A DNA stretch of 64,000 nucleotides from JAVBUY01 sp031552735 (lineage in GTDB: Bacteria; Bacillota; Clostridia; Christensenellales; Aristaeellaceae). The notes below the pieces were generated by a model. The model did not search any database, had not been told where the DNA came from, and saw only the letters and a list, made by a program, of their open reading frames with translations. Below, one piece after another: positions 25,850-34,871 of the stretch (the first letter of the stretch is position 1; each line of letters opens with the position of its first letter). A program made the translations under genes and the position numbers. Location of the stretch: NCBI GenBank assembly GCA_031552735.1, contig JAVBMF010000003.1, positions 16,471-80,470 of the forward strand, in the 5' to 3' direction.

Positions 25850-25878
25850 GCCTTTCCACGTTGCGGAAAGGCTACTTT
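25850..25878 (+). terminator. Rho-independent terminator of ogt
   Basis: GCCTTTCC (25850-25857) pairs with GGAAAGGC (25865-25872), followed by TACTTTTT. The next 150 bases are an AT-rich stretch with -10-like boxes but no convincing -35. Confidence 0.75.
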
Positions 25879-26029
25879 TTCACCCTGACACTGAAAAAAG
25901 ATTCAGTATTCCATTGATATTTTGAAACTTAATATTATACGCATCAATTCTTAATGTTTGAACGCTGGAATCCTGTCAAAAAATTATCTATACTAAAGGC
26001 AGTATATCACCGCTTTATCAAGGAGTAGT

Positions 26030-27028
26030 ATGGCTTCAATTTTATTGCCGCAGCAGCCGTTCCCGCTGATCGTCTTTGATCTGGAGTGGAACCAGGGCTA
26101 TGGAAAGCAGAATACCCGGCAGGACCCGCTGCCGCAGGAGATCGTCGAGATCGGCGCAGTGCGGATCAATGCGTCCTTCGAGATTGAGGACGAGCTGAGC
26201 CTGAGCGTGCGCCCGGTTGTGCATCGCACGCTGCATCACCACGTGCGCCGCATCACCGGCCTGCAAAATACCGCCATTCGCGATGGCCTGAGCTTTGTGG
26301 AGGCCTGCGCGCAGCTGATGCACTTTTGCGGCGATCAGTTCACGCTGTGCACCTGGGGCCCGGACGACTACCCGGTGCTGCAAAAGAACCTGTCTTTCTG
26401 GCAATTGCCAGTGCAGTGGGCGACCCAGCCGCTGGACATCCAGGCCGCGTTTGCCGCGCTGTCCCCCGACCGCCCGGGCCAGCAGATCGCGCTGTCTACC
26501 GCGATGGAAACTCTTTCTATCCCGCAGGATAAACCCATGCACCGCGCGCTGCACGATGCCTATTACACCGCGCGCGTTTTTCAGGCGCTACAGCGGCAGG
26601 TATCGCCGTTGCCCGATAACGACCCTCGCCTGATCGCGCTGTGCAAGCGCTTTGCCAGTCAGGCGCTGCGCTATACCGCGCGCACCACAACCGTCCCCTC
26701 CACCTCGCGCAGCATTGGCGCCATGCTCCGCGCGGCGACACCGCCACTGCCCACCTGCCCGATCTGCCAGAGTGCGCTTTCCCCCGCGTCGGCTTGCATC
26801 CATGTCGGTCGATCCAATCATCTGGAGCAATTGGCTGACTGCCCCACGCACGGCATGATTTGGATGCAGTTCGCGCTGCACTATAACGCCGAAGGATTTG
26901 TGCTTATCAAAACCAAAGCCATGCTCTGCGGAGAAGAGCAACAGGCGGCGTTCGAGGCGCGTTGCAAGCGTGTGAACGCCTCGCCACACGGCACCGTCAC
27001 GGAAGGCTCTGTAGCCCTGCCGTACTAA
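26030..27028 (+). CDS. DEDDh-type 3'-5' exonuclease with C-terminal zinc-finger-like module
   Basis: 332 residues, AAGGAG before ATG. Exo I is VFDLEWNQGYG (about 16-26), with QEIVEIGAV after it. Exo II is near CTWGPDDYPVL and Exo III HRALHDAYYTA (about 170-180). This matches the KapD/ExoX-like RNase T superfamily. After about residue 235 comes a CPICQSAL...C...H...CPTHG arrangement that could bind zinc, then a beta-rich tail. The substrate, RNA or DNA, cannot be told. Confidence 0.85.
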   Translation: MASILLPQQPFPLIVFDLEWNQGYGKQNTRQDPLPQEIVEIGAVRINASFEIEDELSLSVRPVVHRTLHHHVRRITGLQNTAIRDGLSFVEACAQLMHFCGDQFTLCTWGPDDYPVLQKNLSFWQLPVQWATQPLDIQAAFAALSPDRPGQQIALSTAMETLSIPQDKPMHRALHDAYYTARVFQALQRQVSPLPDNDPRLIALCKRFASQALRYTARTTTVPSTSRSIGAMLRAATPPLPTCPICQSALSPASACIHVGRSNHLEQLADCPTHGMIWMQFALHYNAEGFVLIKTKAMLCGEEQQAAFEARCKRVNASPHGTVTEGSVALPY

Positions 27029-27041
27029 AAGCGTCCAACTT

Positions 27042-27059
27042 GCGAAGCGTATGCTTCGC
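27042..27059 (+). terminator. Possible weak terminator hairpin
   Basis: GCGAAGC (27042-27048) pairs with GCTTCGC (27053-27059), 14 bases after the exonuclease stop, but only three T follow directly. Confidence 0.4.
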
Positions 27060-27077
27060 TTTGGCTTATTAAAAAAT

Positions 27078-27205
27078 TTCACGCTGTCCAAAAGGGTTCA
27101 GATGGGGGCGAAGCACAAGGCCATCCGACAGAGGCGTACACCGGTACGCCGACAAGGCGGCCGCCGGGCTGAACCCGCAGATGGGCCCTTTTCGGCAGCC
27201 TGTCC
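27078..27205. repeat. Structured intergenic repeat, copy 2 (tandem)
   Basis: A 128-base unit with pairing ends CTGTCCAAAAGGG and CCCTTTTCGGCAG, an inner pair GGTTCAG/CTGAACC and a central hairpin AGGCGTAC...GTACGCC. Copy 3 follows after six bases (period 134) and differs at only a few positions, mostly in the hairpin loop. Together with the promoter at 27342 the two copies fill most of the 382-base gap 27029-27410, in which no credible gene was seen. Confidence 0.85.
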
Positions 27206-27211
27206 AGTAAC

Positions 27212-27338
27212 TTCACGCTGTCCAAAAGGGTTCAGATGGGGGCGAAGCACAAGGCCGTCCGACAGAGGCGTACAAGGGTACGCCGACAAGGCGGCCGCCG
27301 GGCTGAACCCGCAGATGGGCCCTTTTCGGCAGCCTGTC
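27212..27338. repeat. Structured intergenic repeat, copy 3 (tandem)
   Basis: Near-identical to copy 2; the differences are one base near the middle of the left half and the loop of the central hairpin (AAGG instead of ACCG). The end lies directly before the promoter of the LCP gene. Confidence 0.85.
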
Positions 27339-27341
27339 GCG

Positions 27342-27370
27342 TTGACAGCGACTTTCGCCTGTGATACTGT
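27342..27370 (+). promoter_or_regulatory. Promoter of the LCP gene
   Basis: Perfect TTGACA (27342-27347), then TACTGT at 17 bases (27365-27370) or GATACT with a TGTGATACT extended form. Confidence 0.5.
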
Positions 27371-27410
27371 GTGTGTATATGAGATCCTTTATCCCAAAGG
27401 AGGCCGCCGC

Positions 27411-28361
27411 ATGCTGCAAAAATTACGCGCCTGGCTCGCTCCCCTGGTCGCGCGCATCCGGGCATGGCTGCGCGTCGCATGGCTGCCGGAGAATCGCAAG
27501 CGCACCATTCGGCGCGCGCTGATGCTGCTGGGCGCGGCGCTGCTTGTCTGGCTGGCGCTGTGGCTGCTGGCACGCCCTATCGGCATGCGCCACTATCTGG
27601 TACTCGGACGGGACGGCTGGGGCATCCATCAAGATGACGGGCGCACCGACGCGATGGCGGTGATCACACTGGACTACACCGGCAATCGCGTGCTGTTTAC
27701 TTCCTTTTTGCGCGATACAAAGATCAAACTGCCCCAGGGCGGCGAGAACCGCTTGAATACGCTGGCGCAGTACCATGGCGATCAAGCGCTCAAAGCCTAT
27801 CTGGAGCAGCAGTATCATATCAAGATTTCCGGCGTGGTTTCGGCGAACTTCACCGCCATGGTCTATATTCTCGACGCGCTGGGCGGCGTGACCATCACCA
27901 TCACCAAGCAGGAAGCCAACTATCTGCGCGAGCATGCCGGGGACTACCCCGGCTATGCCTTGCACGAGGGCGACTGCCTGCTCAACGGTGCGCAAGCGTT
28001 GGCGTATATGCGCTGCCGCATGCTCGACGACGACGGCGGCCGCGTCAATCGCCAGTCCATGGTGGTGCAGGCGCTGATGAAAAGCCGGTTATCGGTGGGC
28101 AAGGTGCTGCGCGCGGTCAAGCAGCTTTCCGGCAGCTACGCGACCGACCTGTCCTTGGGCGAGCAGCTTTCGCTTGTACGCGACGCGTTCTCCCTGCGCC
28201 GCGCGGAACTGGTGCGCTTCCAGATCCCCGCGCCCAATACGTTCCGCTATGGCGGTGACTCCATGCTGGTCATCGACGAGGAAAAAAACCAGCAGCTCTA
28301 TCAAAAGCTGCTGGATGACGCGATGACCGAGGAGGACTGGGCTTCGCTGACCCGCGAATAG
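27411..28361 (+). CDS. LytR-CpsA-Psr (LCP) family protein
   Basis: 316 residues. ATG 27411 is 7 bases after AAAGGAGG. A basic cytoplasmic N-terminus (about 1-38) and one membrane helix (about 40-58) precede the LCP domain: DAMAVITLDY, SFLRDTKIKL (conserved Arg/Asp), NRLNTL, YILDALGGV and AYMRCRMLDDDGGRVNRQ. LCP enzymes join lipid-linked teichoic acids or polysaccharides to the wall. The lipoteichoic-acid type synthase gene is convergent beside it. Confidence 0.9.
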   Translation: MLQKLRAWLAPLVARIRAWLRVAWLPENRKRTIRRALMLLGAALLVWLALWLLARPIGMRHYLVLGRDGWGIHQDDGRTDAMAVITLDYTGNRVLFTSFLRDTKIKLPQGGENRLNTLAQYHGDQALKAYLEQQYHIKISGVVSANFTAMVYILDALGGVTITITKQEANYLREHAGDYPGYALHEGDCLLNGAQALAYMRCRMLDDDGGRVNRQSMVVQALMKSRLSVGKVLRAVKQLSGSYATDLSLGEQLSLVRDAFSLRRAELVRFQIPAPNTFRYGGDSMLVIDEEKNQQLYQKLLDDAMTEEDWASLTRE

Positions 28362-28362
28362 A

Positions 28363-30801
28363 CTATTGAAACAGCGCGTCCTGCTTGCCTTGCTTGTCAA
28401 ACAGCAGGTTGTACTGCACCATTTGATATTGTTGCAGCGGCAGCGCGGTCTGGATTGCCTGCTGCGGCGCCCATACATGCCCACGCGCGTCACGCGCGCC
28501 CTGCGTGGTCAGCACCGGCCACAGGCTGCGCAACCCGGCCAGATATTGCTGATAGGGACTCATGGACAGCCCGGCAATCTCCAGCAGCATGCCGCCCAGA
28601 TAATTGGGGCTGACCGATCCCAGCGCCTGCGCGGGCAGCGGCTGGTTGCTCCAGAACATGAACGGTACCTCGTAATAGCGCATCTGTTCAGCGATAGACC
28701 CGCCAGGTTTCCCCACCGCCTCGGCAAGCTTGGGCTGGTGGTCGCCAAAGAACAGGATTAGCGTGGGCTCCTGCCAAGTTTTTGCTTGTTCAAGCAACCC
28801 ATAGATCGCCTCATCGCTCAGCCGCATCAGGGACAGATAGGTATCCAGTCCGCCACTGGGCACGCCGTCCGTTCGGCGCACGGCCAGTTCCATCTGCGAT
28901 GGATCATCGGTATAGCCGCCATGATTCTGTATCGTCACACAGTGTATAAACAGCTTGCTGCCCGCCGGTTTCTCGGCCACCAGCTTGCCCAGCTCCGCAT
29001 ACAGCGCGTCGTCGCGGTATACACCGCGCACATGCGTGCTTTTGTCCTGCACATCCTGATTTTGCATATCCGCCACTGACAGAAAGCGATCAAACCCCAT
29101 CAGCGGATAGACTGTCTCCCGGTTCCAGTTTTTCGCGTTGGCTGGATGTATGGCCACGGTTTGGTATCCCTGCGATTTAAGGCTATTGGCCAAAGAATAC
29201 GCGTTGCGATTTCCAGGCAATATATACTGCACATAGGCGGTGCTGTCGGTCGGCATGAACAGCGCGGAGTTGCCGGTCAGCACTTCAAATTCCGTGGTAC
29301 AGGTGCCGCCGCCAATGACCGACACTTGCAGTGTGCCGTGCATGGTGCCTTGGCTGAGCGCGGTATAGCGCGGCAGCGCCGGTTGATTGGTCGCAAAGGG
29401 AAAAATTCTTTGCAGATCGGCGAAGCTCTCGTTCATGATCACAATGATGTTGCTGGGCGCTTGCTGCATCGTCGGCAGCGCCTGCTTGACAGGCGGTTGT
29501 CCTACGATTTCCGCCGCTTTTTCCGGCGCATACCCCGGCGGCGGCGGCAAGATCAACTTGCGGGTGTTGTTCATGAACGCGGCGGTCACGCCCTGATTCT
29601 GGTAAAACAAGGTGGTGTCCCTGGTGCGGTCATTGTCTGTGCCGCCAAACACGCGGCCATCCCACATGACCCACACCGTACCGGCCAATACCCCCGTCGC
29701 CAGCAAAACGGCCAACAACCGGCGGCTAATCCGCCACCAGCGTACCGCGGCGCACCAGCTGATCACACCATAGCCGATCCAGCCCACGATGCCGAGCGCC
29801 ACCCGCGACGACCAGGTGAGTGCATATCCACCCAAAACGTCGGCGGCGGTATAGGCAGAAAAAATATCCCACGGCACAAGCGGCGTGCCTTTGAACTGCA
29901 TCTTGTATCGGCTGACCAGCGCCAGCACAAACCACACCGCCGCCACAGAAATTTGCGCCAACCGGCTGCTGCCCAGCACGCCCATCAGCAGCCACATCAT
30001 CGCCGCGTAGAGCAGCACCGCCAGCCAGCCGCCGATATGCGCAAACATGTCCGACTCCAGTTGGATGCCCTCGACGAGCGCCAGCAAAACAATCGGTGCG
30101 AGGATCATCCACGCCCAGCGCGCCGCCCTGCGTCCGCTCTCATTGGCAAAAAGAAGGAACAAAGCCAATAAAGCAAGCGCGGTCATCAGCATGGTCAGCA
30201 CAACCAGATTGGTCACGCGCGTGCTCAAAAATTGTCCGTAGAGGAAGATCACGCTGGCTTGCGGTTCTGTGCTCGCGGTCGGTTGCGGATACCCGGCCCC
30301 TTGAATCACCGCAAACCCCAGTTCGCCCGCCGCGTTCAGCAGCTCCACTGTCAGGGTATAGGCTTCGCCCACCCGCACCGGCTGACTCACCGCCAGGGTG
30401 TGTGTGGCCGCGCTGTACCACTGACCGGCTGGGATTTCTGTTTGCGCCAGCGCCTGTTGTGTGGCGTCGCACAGGGTCAGCCGCACCACGCCGTCGCTGG
30501 CTTGCGTTGTGACAGGCTTTACCTGCACCCCCACGCTGATCAGACGATCCATCAGCGCTTGAAAGGGAACGGTCAGCTTGCCGCCAACCGGTACCACCAT
30601 GGTTCGGTCGTCAGACAGCGCATAGCTGTATTCTATAGATTGATGGGTCAATGCGGGGATGCGCGTCGTTAGTGTGCGCAGCCCAAATATCGCCGCGCAA
30701 ACCACGGCGATGCACAGGAAGATGAACAGGCTTCGTCCGCGCCGAAAAAAACCGCGCGAAGTTTCGTGCCGGATATCCATTTCATTATGGCGCTCTATCA
30801 T
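28363..30801 (-). CDS. LtaS-like phosphoglycerol transferase (sulfatase fold)
   Basis: 812 residues from ATG 30801, behind AAAGGGG. It has an N-terminal membrane helix, a beta-rich extracytoplasmic domain (about 60-190), then a cluster of five or six helices (about 190-380). The extracellular alkaline-phosphatase-fold domain follows (about 450-810). Catalytic features are VIMNESFADL (metal-ligand Glu), GGGTCTTEFE (nucleophile Thr) and FFGDHQPKL (Asp-His). LtaS polymerises glycerol phosphate from phosphatidylglycerol. The extra N-terminal domain makes it longer than Staphylococcus LtaS (about 650). Confidence 0.88.
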   Translation of the reverse strand: MIERHNEMDIRHETSRGFFRRGRSLFIFLCIAVVCAAIFGLRTLTTRIPALTHQSIEYSYALSDDRTMVVPVGGKLTVPFQALMDRLISVGVQVKPVTTQASDGVVRLTLCDATQQALAQTEIPAGQWYSAATHTLAVSQPVRVGEAYTLTVELLNAAGELGFAVIQGAGYPQPTASTEPQASVIFLYGQFLSTRVTNLVVLTMLMTALALLALFLLFANESGRRAARWAWMILAPIVLLALVEGIQLESDMFAHIGGWLAVLLYAAMMWLLMGVLGSSRLAQISVAAVWFVLALVSRYKMQFKGTPLVPWDIFSAYTAADVLGGYALTWSSRVALGIVGWIGYGVISWCAAVRWWRISRRLLAVLLATGVLAGTVWVMWDGRVFGGTDNDRTRDTTLFYQNQGVTAAFMNNTRKLILPPPPGYAPEKAAEIVGQPPVKQALPTMQQAPSNIIVIMNESFADLQRIFPFATNQPALPRYTALSQGTMHGTLQVSVIGGGTCTTEFEVLTGNSALFMPTDSTAYVQYILPGNRNAYSLANSLKSQGYQTVAIHPANAKNWNRETVYPLMGFDRFLSVADMQNQDVQDKSTHVRGVYRDDALYAELGKLVAEKPAGSKLFIHCVTIQNHGGYTDDPSQMELAVRRTDGVPSGGLDTYLSLMRLSDEAIYGLLEQAKTWQEPTLILFFGDHQPKLAEAVGKPGGSIAEQMRYYEVPFMFWSNQPLPAQALGSVSPNYLGGMLLEIAGLSMSPYQQYLAGLRSLWPVLTTQGARDARGHVWAPQQAIQTALPLQQYQMVQYNLLFDKQGKQDALFQ

Positions 30802-30871
30802 CGTTCGGCCCCTTTGTATGCACATTTACGCTATTATATCACAAGCCGCATGACTTGTCCCGACCCTTACA

Positions 30872-30901
30872 TTGACACGACAAAGCGCGCTATGGTATGG
30901 T
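30872..30901 (+). promoter_or_regulatory. Promoter of the glycosyltransferase gene
   Basis: Perfect TTGACA (30872-30877) with TATGGT at 18 bases (30896-30901), divergent from the LtaS-like gene. Confidence 0.4.
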
Positions 30902-30938
30902 TGCATTATTCACTGCCCGTATGAAAAGGAGATCCACC

Positions 30939-32120
30939 ATGCGTATCGGCTTATTCACCGATTCCTATTGGCCGGAAATCAACGGCGTCGCCACCTCGGT
31001 GCTGACCATGTTCCATCAACTAACCGCACTGGGGCATGAGGTGCATGTGTTCGCGCCGGGCACAAAGGCCACCCCGCGCGAAAAGAACGTACACATCATC
31101 GCCAGCACGCCGCTGATCTTTCTAAAGGATCGGCGCAGCATGATGCTCGATCCCATGCTGATTCGCCGCGTAAATCGTTATCGCTTTGACATCATCCACA
31201 CGCACAGCGAGTATCTGGTGGGCATGCTGGGGCGATTGGCCGCCAAGATGCAGCACTGCACCTGCCTGCACACCTATCACACCGCGTGGGAGGACTACAC
31301 CTACTACGTCACGCACGGCGTTGCGGACGCGCAGGCGCGCAAGCTGGCCGGGAAAGTCAGCGCGGTGTGGTGCAATCACTGCGATCAGATCATCGCGCCG
31401 ACCGCCAAGATTGAGGACAAGCTACGCGCGTATGGTGTGCGCACACCGATCGACGTCATTCCCACCGGGCTGGACATTGCCCGGTTTGCGCCGTCGCTGC
31501 ATACCGTGGCGCAGCGGCAAGCCTGTCGCAAGGATTGCGGTGTGCCCGATGGCAGCCGCGTCATCCTCTATATTGGCCGCATCGCCAAGGAGAAGAATCT
31601 GGAGGTCGTACTCAAAGCCATGCCCGAGGTATTCCAGGCGAAGCCCAACGCCGTACTGGTGCTCATCGGCGAAGGGCCGTGGATCGACAAGCTGAAAAAG
31701 CTGGCCGCGACGCTGGGCATCGCCGATCGCGTGCTGTTCCCCGGCCCGCGCCCATGGACCGATATCGACCAATTCTACGCGATGGGCGATGTATTCGTCA
31801 ACGCGTCCACATCCGAAACGCAGGGATTAACCTACATCGAGGCGATGGCCAGCGGGCTGTGCATTGTTGCGCAGGACGACCCCTGCCTGACCGGCGTCAT
31901 CGAGCACGGCAAAAACGGCCTGCTGTTCACCGAGCCTGCGGGCATCGCCCCGGCGCTGCTCACCGCGCTAACCTCCGACGGCCACGCGCTGGGGCAAGCC
32001 GCCGAGCACACCGCGCAGCAATACTCGCAGGAAACCTTTGCCCGCCGCATACTGGAGCTCTACCAGCGCACGCTGTTCCGCATGACCGGCACGCGCAATC
32101 TGCGGCGCTACCGCTATTGA
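30939..32120 (+). CDS. GT4 glycosyltransferase, probable diacylglycerol glucosyltransferase
   Basis: 393 residues, AAAGGAG before ATG. GT-B fold: the N-terminal domain begins GLFTDSYWPEINGVATSV with the Gly-rich loop of GT4 enzymes and has HTHSEYLVGM. The C-terminal nucleotide-sugar domain has GRIAKEKNLE and the EX7E motif region ETQGLTYIEAMASG (about 294). The start pattern resembles glycolipid synthases making the anchor of lipoteichoic acid. This fits the divergent LtaS-like gene, but the acceptor is inferred. Confidence 0.87.
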   Translation: MRIGLFTDSYWPEINGVATSVLTMFHQLTALGHEVHVFAPGTKATPREKNVHIIASTPLIFLKDRRSMMLDPMLIRRVNRYRFDIIHTHSEYLVGMLGRLAAKMQHCTCLHTYHTAWEDYTYYVTHGVADAQARKLAGKVSAVWCNHCDQIIAPTAKIEDKLRAYGVRTPIDVIPTGLDIARFAPSLHTVAQRQACRKDCGVPDGSRVILYIGRIAKEKNLEVVLKAMPEVFQAKPNAVLVLIGEGPWIDKLKKLAATLGIADRVLFPGPRPWTDIDQFYAMGDVFVNASTSETQGLTYIEAMASGLCIVAQDDPCLTGVIEHGKNGLLFTEPAGIAPALLTALTSDGHALGQAAEHTAQQYSQETFARRILELYQRTLFRMTGTRNLRRYRY

Positions 32121-32264
32121 CCGCGCCGCGCTTTCCACGCGCGCCATTCCCCGACGCCGTTTGGGCATGACGGACAATACTGATCCTCGTTCGGTTTCCC
32201 GCATATCTCGCTGATCTTATCCGCGAGCTATTGCACGAAATCAAACGAGGATTCGTGTATTTTT

Positions 32265-32295
32265 GCTGCCGCCCACCGGCGGCGAGGAATTTTTG
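32265..32295 (+). terminator. Probable terminator of the glycosyltransferase gene
   Basis: GCCGCC (32268-32273) and GGCGGC (32278-32283) flank the loop CACC; GAGGAATTTTTG follows. Upstream (32181-32255) an inverted GATCCTCGTT/AACGAGGATT pair may form a second hairpin. Confidence 0.55.
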
Positions 32296-32302
32296 TTTTC
32301 CC

Positions 32303-33067
32303 TTATTTTAGCGTCACAAAGCCGCTTTGCACGTAGGCTATCTTGCCTTCCCACTCGGTGCGCCACCACGGCCCCTCGCGCGACAGCAGTTTGATCGGCG
32401 TATCTTTGGGCAGCGAGGTCATGCGCGTTTCCTTCTTGGTATTCTTGTCGCTGAACAGATCGCACCGCTTGCTGGCCACGCCGTCTAACGCCGGTTCCAG
32501 CGCCATATTCAGGTAATTGGCGGAGATATAGGCAAACCCGCTGGCGCTCTCGGCATATTCGATCATCGCGAACGCCTTTTCAAAGCCCAGCACATTGACC
32601 GGATCGCCTATCTTGAGCATGCTCAGTTTGGTGCCTTGCAGCGTCGCGGTGGCCAGCACCGGCGTCGCCTTGCCTTCGATGGTGCCGGTGGCGGGCAGCA
32701 GCGCATCCTGTGCCGAGCTATAGGTAAAGGTGATCCGGGACGAAATCTGCCGCGCGCGCGCGTTCTGCGCGATCAGGCGGAAGGCATAACTCTTGCCGTT
32801 TTCCATGCCGATGCGCTCATAGATCGGTTTGTCGCTGTCGGGCATGGTGCTCCAGTTTTTGTCGTCCAATATTTGCCATCTATATTCGGTGTCGTCCGGT
32901 GCCGCGCGCATGATGGCAATCAGGCGCACGCCGCCATCCACCGGCATCATCTTGATCGTATCAATGGCCGGGCGCGTCGCCTTGGCCGCGCTTGCGCTGA
33001 TCGCGATTGCACACAGCGCCCCCATACATAAAAGCAGACACAGCAGCTTGGCGCCACGATGCTTCAT
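32303..33067 (-). CDS. Secreted protein with C-terminal SH3-like domain
   Basis: 254 residues from ATG 33067 (GGGGGAG before it). The signal peptide ends near SASA-AKA. A fibronectin/Ig-like domain follows (about 25-110, YRWQILDDKNWSTM). The C-terminal half (about 120-254) holds one or two SH3b-like units, the last reading PIKLLSREGPWWRTEWEGK and ending in a valine-rich strand, typical of wall-binding bacterial SH3. No catalytic domain is seen. It is 34 bases downstream of the CstA-like gene. Confidence 0.72.
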   Translation of the reverse strand: MKHRGAKLLCLLLCMGALCAIAISASAAKATRPAIDTIKMMPVDGGVRLIAIMRAAPDDTEYRWQILDDKNWSTMPDSDKPIYERIGMENGKSYAFRLIAQNARARQISSRITFTYSSAQDALLPATGTIEGKATPVLATATLQGTKLSMLKIGDPVNVLGFEKAFAMIEYAESASGFAYISANYLNMALEPALDGVASKRCDLFSDKNTKKETRMTSLPKDTPIKLLSREGPWWRTEWEGKIAYVQSGFVTLK

Positions 33068-33101
33068 TGCTGCTCCCCCTTTCCCATTCGGCCGCCCACC
33101 C

Positions 33102-34754
33102 TTACGCGACATGGTTCCACACAACCACCGCCACCGCGCCCAGCGCCAGCAGCAGCATAATCAGCGCGGGCAAGATCAGCCATGCGCGCGGCCGCTTGGC
33201 ACGGCGCAGCCAGCCGGTCACAGTCAGCAGCAGCGCGCCGCACAGCCCGAGCGACAGCATCCCCGCATAGGGCCATAGCCCCCAGTAGTCGGCATCCATC
33301 ACCAGCAGGAACGCGCCCGCCAAGGTGACCAGTGCGGCCAACAGCCGCTCCGGCGCGAACAAGCCGCCGGGCACTGTGTCCGACGCAAACTCATCATACA
33401 GCAGCGAGCACGCCAACCGCGTCGCCATATCCAGCGCGCCCATCGCGCAGCCAACGCACACCAGCATCACCCACTGGGTCGCCCACGCGTACGGCAGGCC
33501 GGTTTGCGCCATCATCGCCGCCACCGCGCCCATGACCTCGCGCGGGCCGGAGAACGCGCCGACCGCGCCAACGGCCTGCTGGCGACAGGCCACCGCGCCA
33601 ACTGTAAACACCACGCCCACAAAGGCGGCGATCAGCGTGCCGCCCAGCGCCACCGGCACGGTCTGCCGCTCACTGCGAATGTAGCGTGTATTGCGCTTGA
33701 CCGACGACAGCGCGGTCAGCAGATTCGCGCCCCCGGCCAGCATCGCGGTGCACAGGATGGGCAGCATCATCGGCGTGGTGCTGGTCGTCCAGCCCGCAAA
33801 CACGGGCTCGGGCATCGCGCGCGGCCCCATCAGCGCGCCGACCGCTGCCACCACCGACATGCCCAGCGCAAACACGCCAGTCAGCATGTCGCGCGGGTGG
33901 CTTAGCTTGCGCGCGGGCACGAACAGCATCCACGCGGCATACGCAAACAGCAGAATCATCCACTGACCGCGCGGCAGGGTGATCACCGCGACGCCCGACG
34001 ACCACAGAAGATAATAGCCGAACAAAAACAAAATCACCAGCAGCCATGGCAGCGCGCGTCGGCGCTCGTCAATGACCAGCCGTCCAAACAGCAGCGCCAG
34101 CAGCAGTACCGCCACCGTGGCGGCGGCAACCTCCGCACGGCGGGTGGATTCCCACGCGCTGTCTTGCTGCGCTGTTTCGTATGCCTGGGCATCGACAAAC
34201 GGCATGATATCCAGTTGCAGTCCCTCGGTGCGCGCCTTGTCCAGCGCCGCCTCATAACCCGCAGAATCGGTCACAAAGTCCTTGGGCTGCATCTTCTGCA
34301 CGCTGCCGTCCAGCCCGGTAGCGGCGGTATCCGCCAGCACAGCGATGGTCACCACGCACAGCGCCCATGCCAGCACCGCCAGCACACGCTTGCCCCACCC
34401 GCTTTTTTCGGGCATCAGGCTGGTGATATTCTTTTCGCCACGGCGCACGGCCAGCCACAGCAGCGCCACCTGCACCGGCGCGGCCAGCAGCATCGCGCCG
34501 CCAACAATCCAAATGAGTGTGGGCATCGCGCCGAATTGAAGCGCGATGGTATATCCAAAGAGCGGTGCGGCGCCGATCATCAGTGCCGCTTGGCCGATGG
34601 TCAGCACCCAGGTATCCACCCCACGCAGCTTATCCTTCACGCGGGTCCGATGCGGATCAATGCCCAATAGCCCGGGCAGCAGACCCTTCCACAGCGCGTA
34701 CCAAAGGAGAAGCAACGTGACCGCACCCGCCAATATCATGCCGGTATCCAGCAT
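33102..34754 (-). CDS. Divergent CstA-like membrane transporter
   Basis: 550 residues from ATG 34754, behind GGGGGAAGG. About 14 hydrophobic segments. The first (MILAGAVTLLLLWYALWKG), the GVDTWVLTIGQAALMIGAAP region, and the block GGANLLTALSSVKRNTRYIRSE correspond in order to the start, GxGP and SGFHA-type segments of carbon-starvation CstA proteins. Several hallmark residues are changed. CstA proteins import pyruvate or peptides. The match is partial, so the transporter class is likely but the substrate is open. Confidence 0.6.
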   Translation of the reverse strand: MLDTGMILAGAVTLLLLWYALWKGLLPGLLGIDPHRTRVKDKLRGVDTWVLTIGQAALMIGAAPLFGYTIALQFGAMPTLIWIVGGAMLLAAPVQVALLWLAVRRGEKNITSLMPEKSGWGKRVLAVLAWALCVVTIAVLADTAATGLDGSVQKMQPKDFVTDSAGYEAALDKARTEGLQLDIMPFVDAQAYETAQQDSAWESTRRAEVAAATVAVLLLALLFGRLVIDERRRALPWLLVILFLFGYYLLWSSGVAVITLPRGQWMILLFAYAAWMLFVPARKLSHPRDMLTGVFALGMSVVAAVGALMGPRAMPEPVFAGWTTSTTPMMLPILCTAMLAGGANLLTALSSVKRNTRYIRSERQTVPVALGGTLIAAFVGVVFTVGAVACRQQAVGAVGAFSGPREVMGAVAAMMAQTGLPYAWATQWVMLVCVGCAMGALDMATRLACSLLYDEFASDTVPGGLFAPERLLAALVTLAGAFLLVMDADYWGLWPYAGMLSLGLCGALLLTVTGWLRRAKRPRAWLILPALIMLLLALGAVAVVVWNHVA

Positions 34755-34871
34755 GCGCCTTCCCCCTCTCCTCGCGTTTGAGCACCCGGAATGATTGCAC
34801 AAATCCAGATAGTAACATTATACAGTCCGGGTTTTCCTGCGTCAACTAAAAGCGTGTGGTATTCCGCCATG

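Noticed and set aside
27078..27338. CRISPR-like direct repeats
   Set aside because: Only two units of 128 bases with a six-base gap, no spacers and no cas genes.
32181..32255. Inverted pair GATCCTCGTT/AACGAGGATT as a possible small RNA or attachment site
   Set aside because: Short arms 60 bases apart with no promoter; more likely part of the 3' region of the glycosyltransferase transcript.
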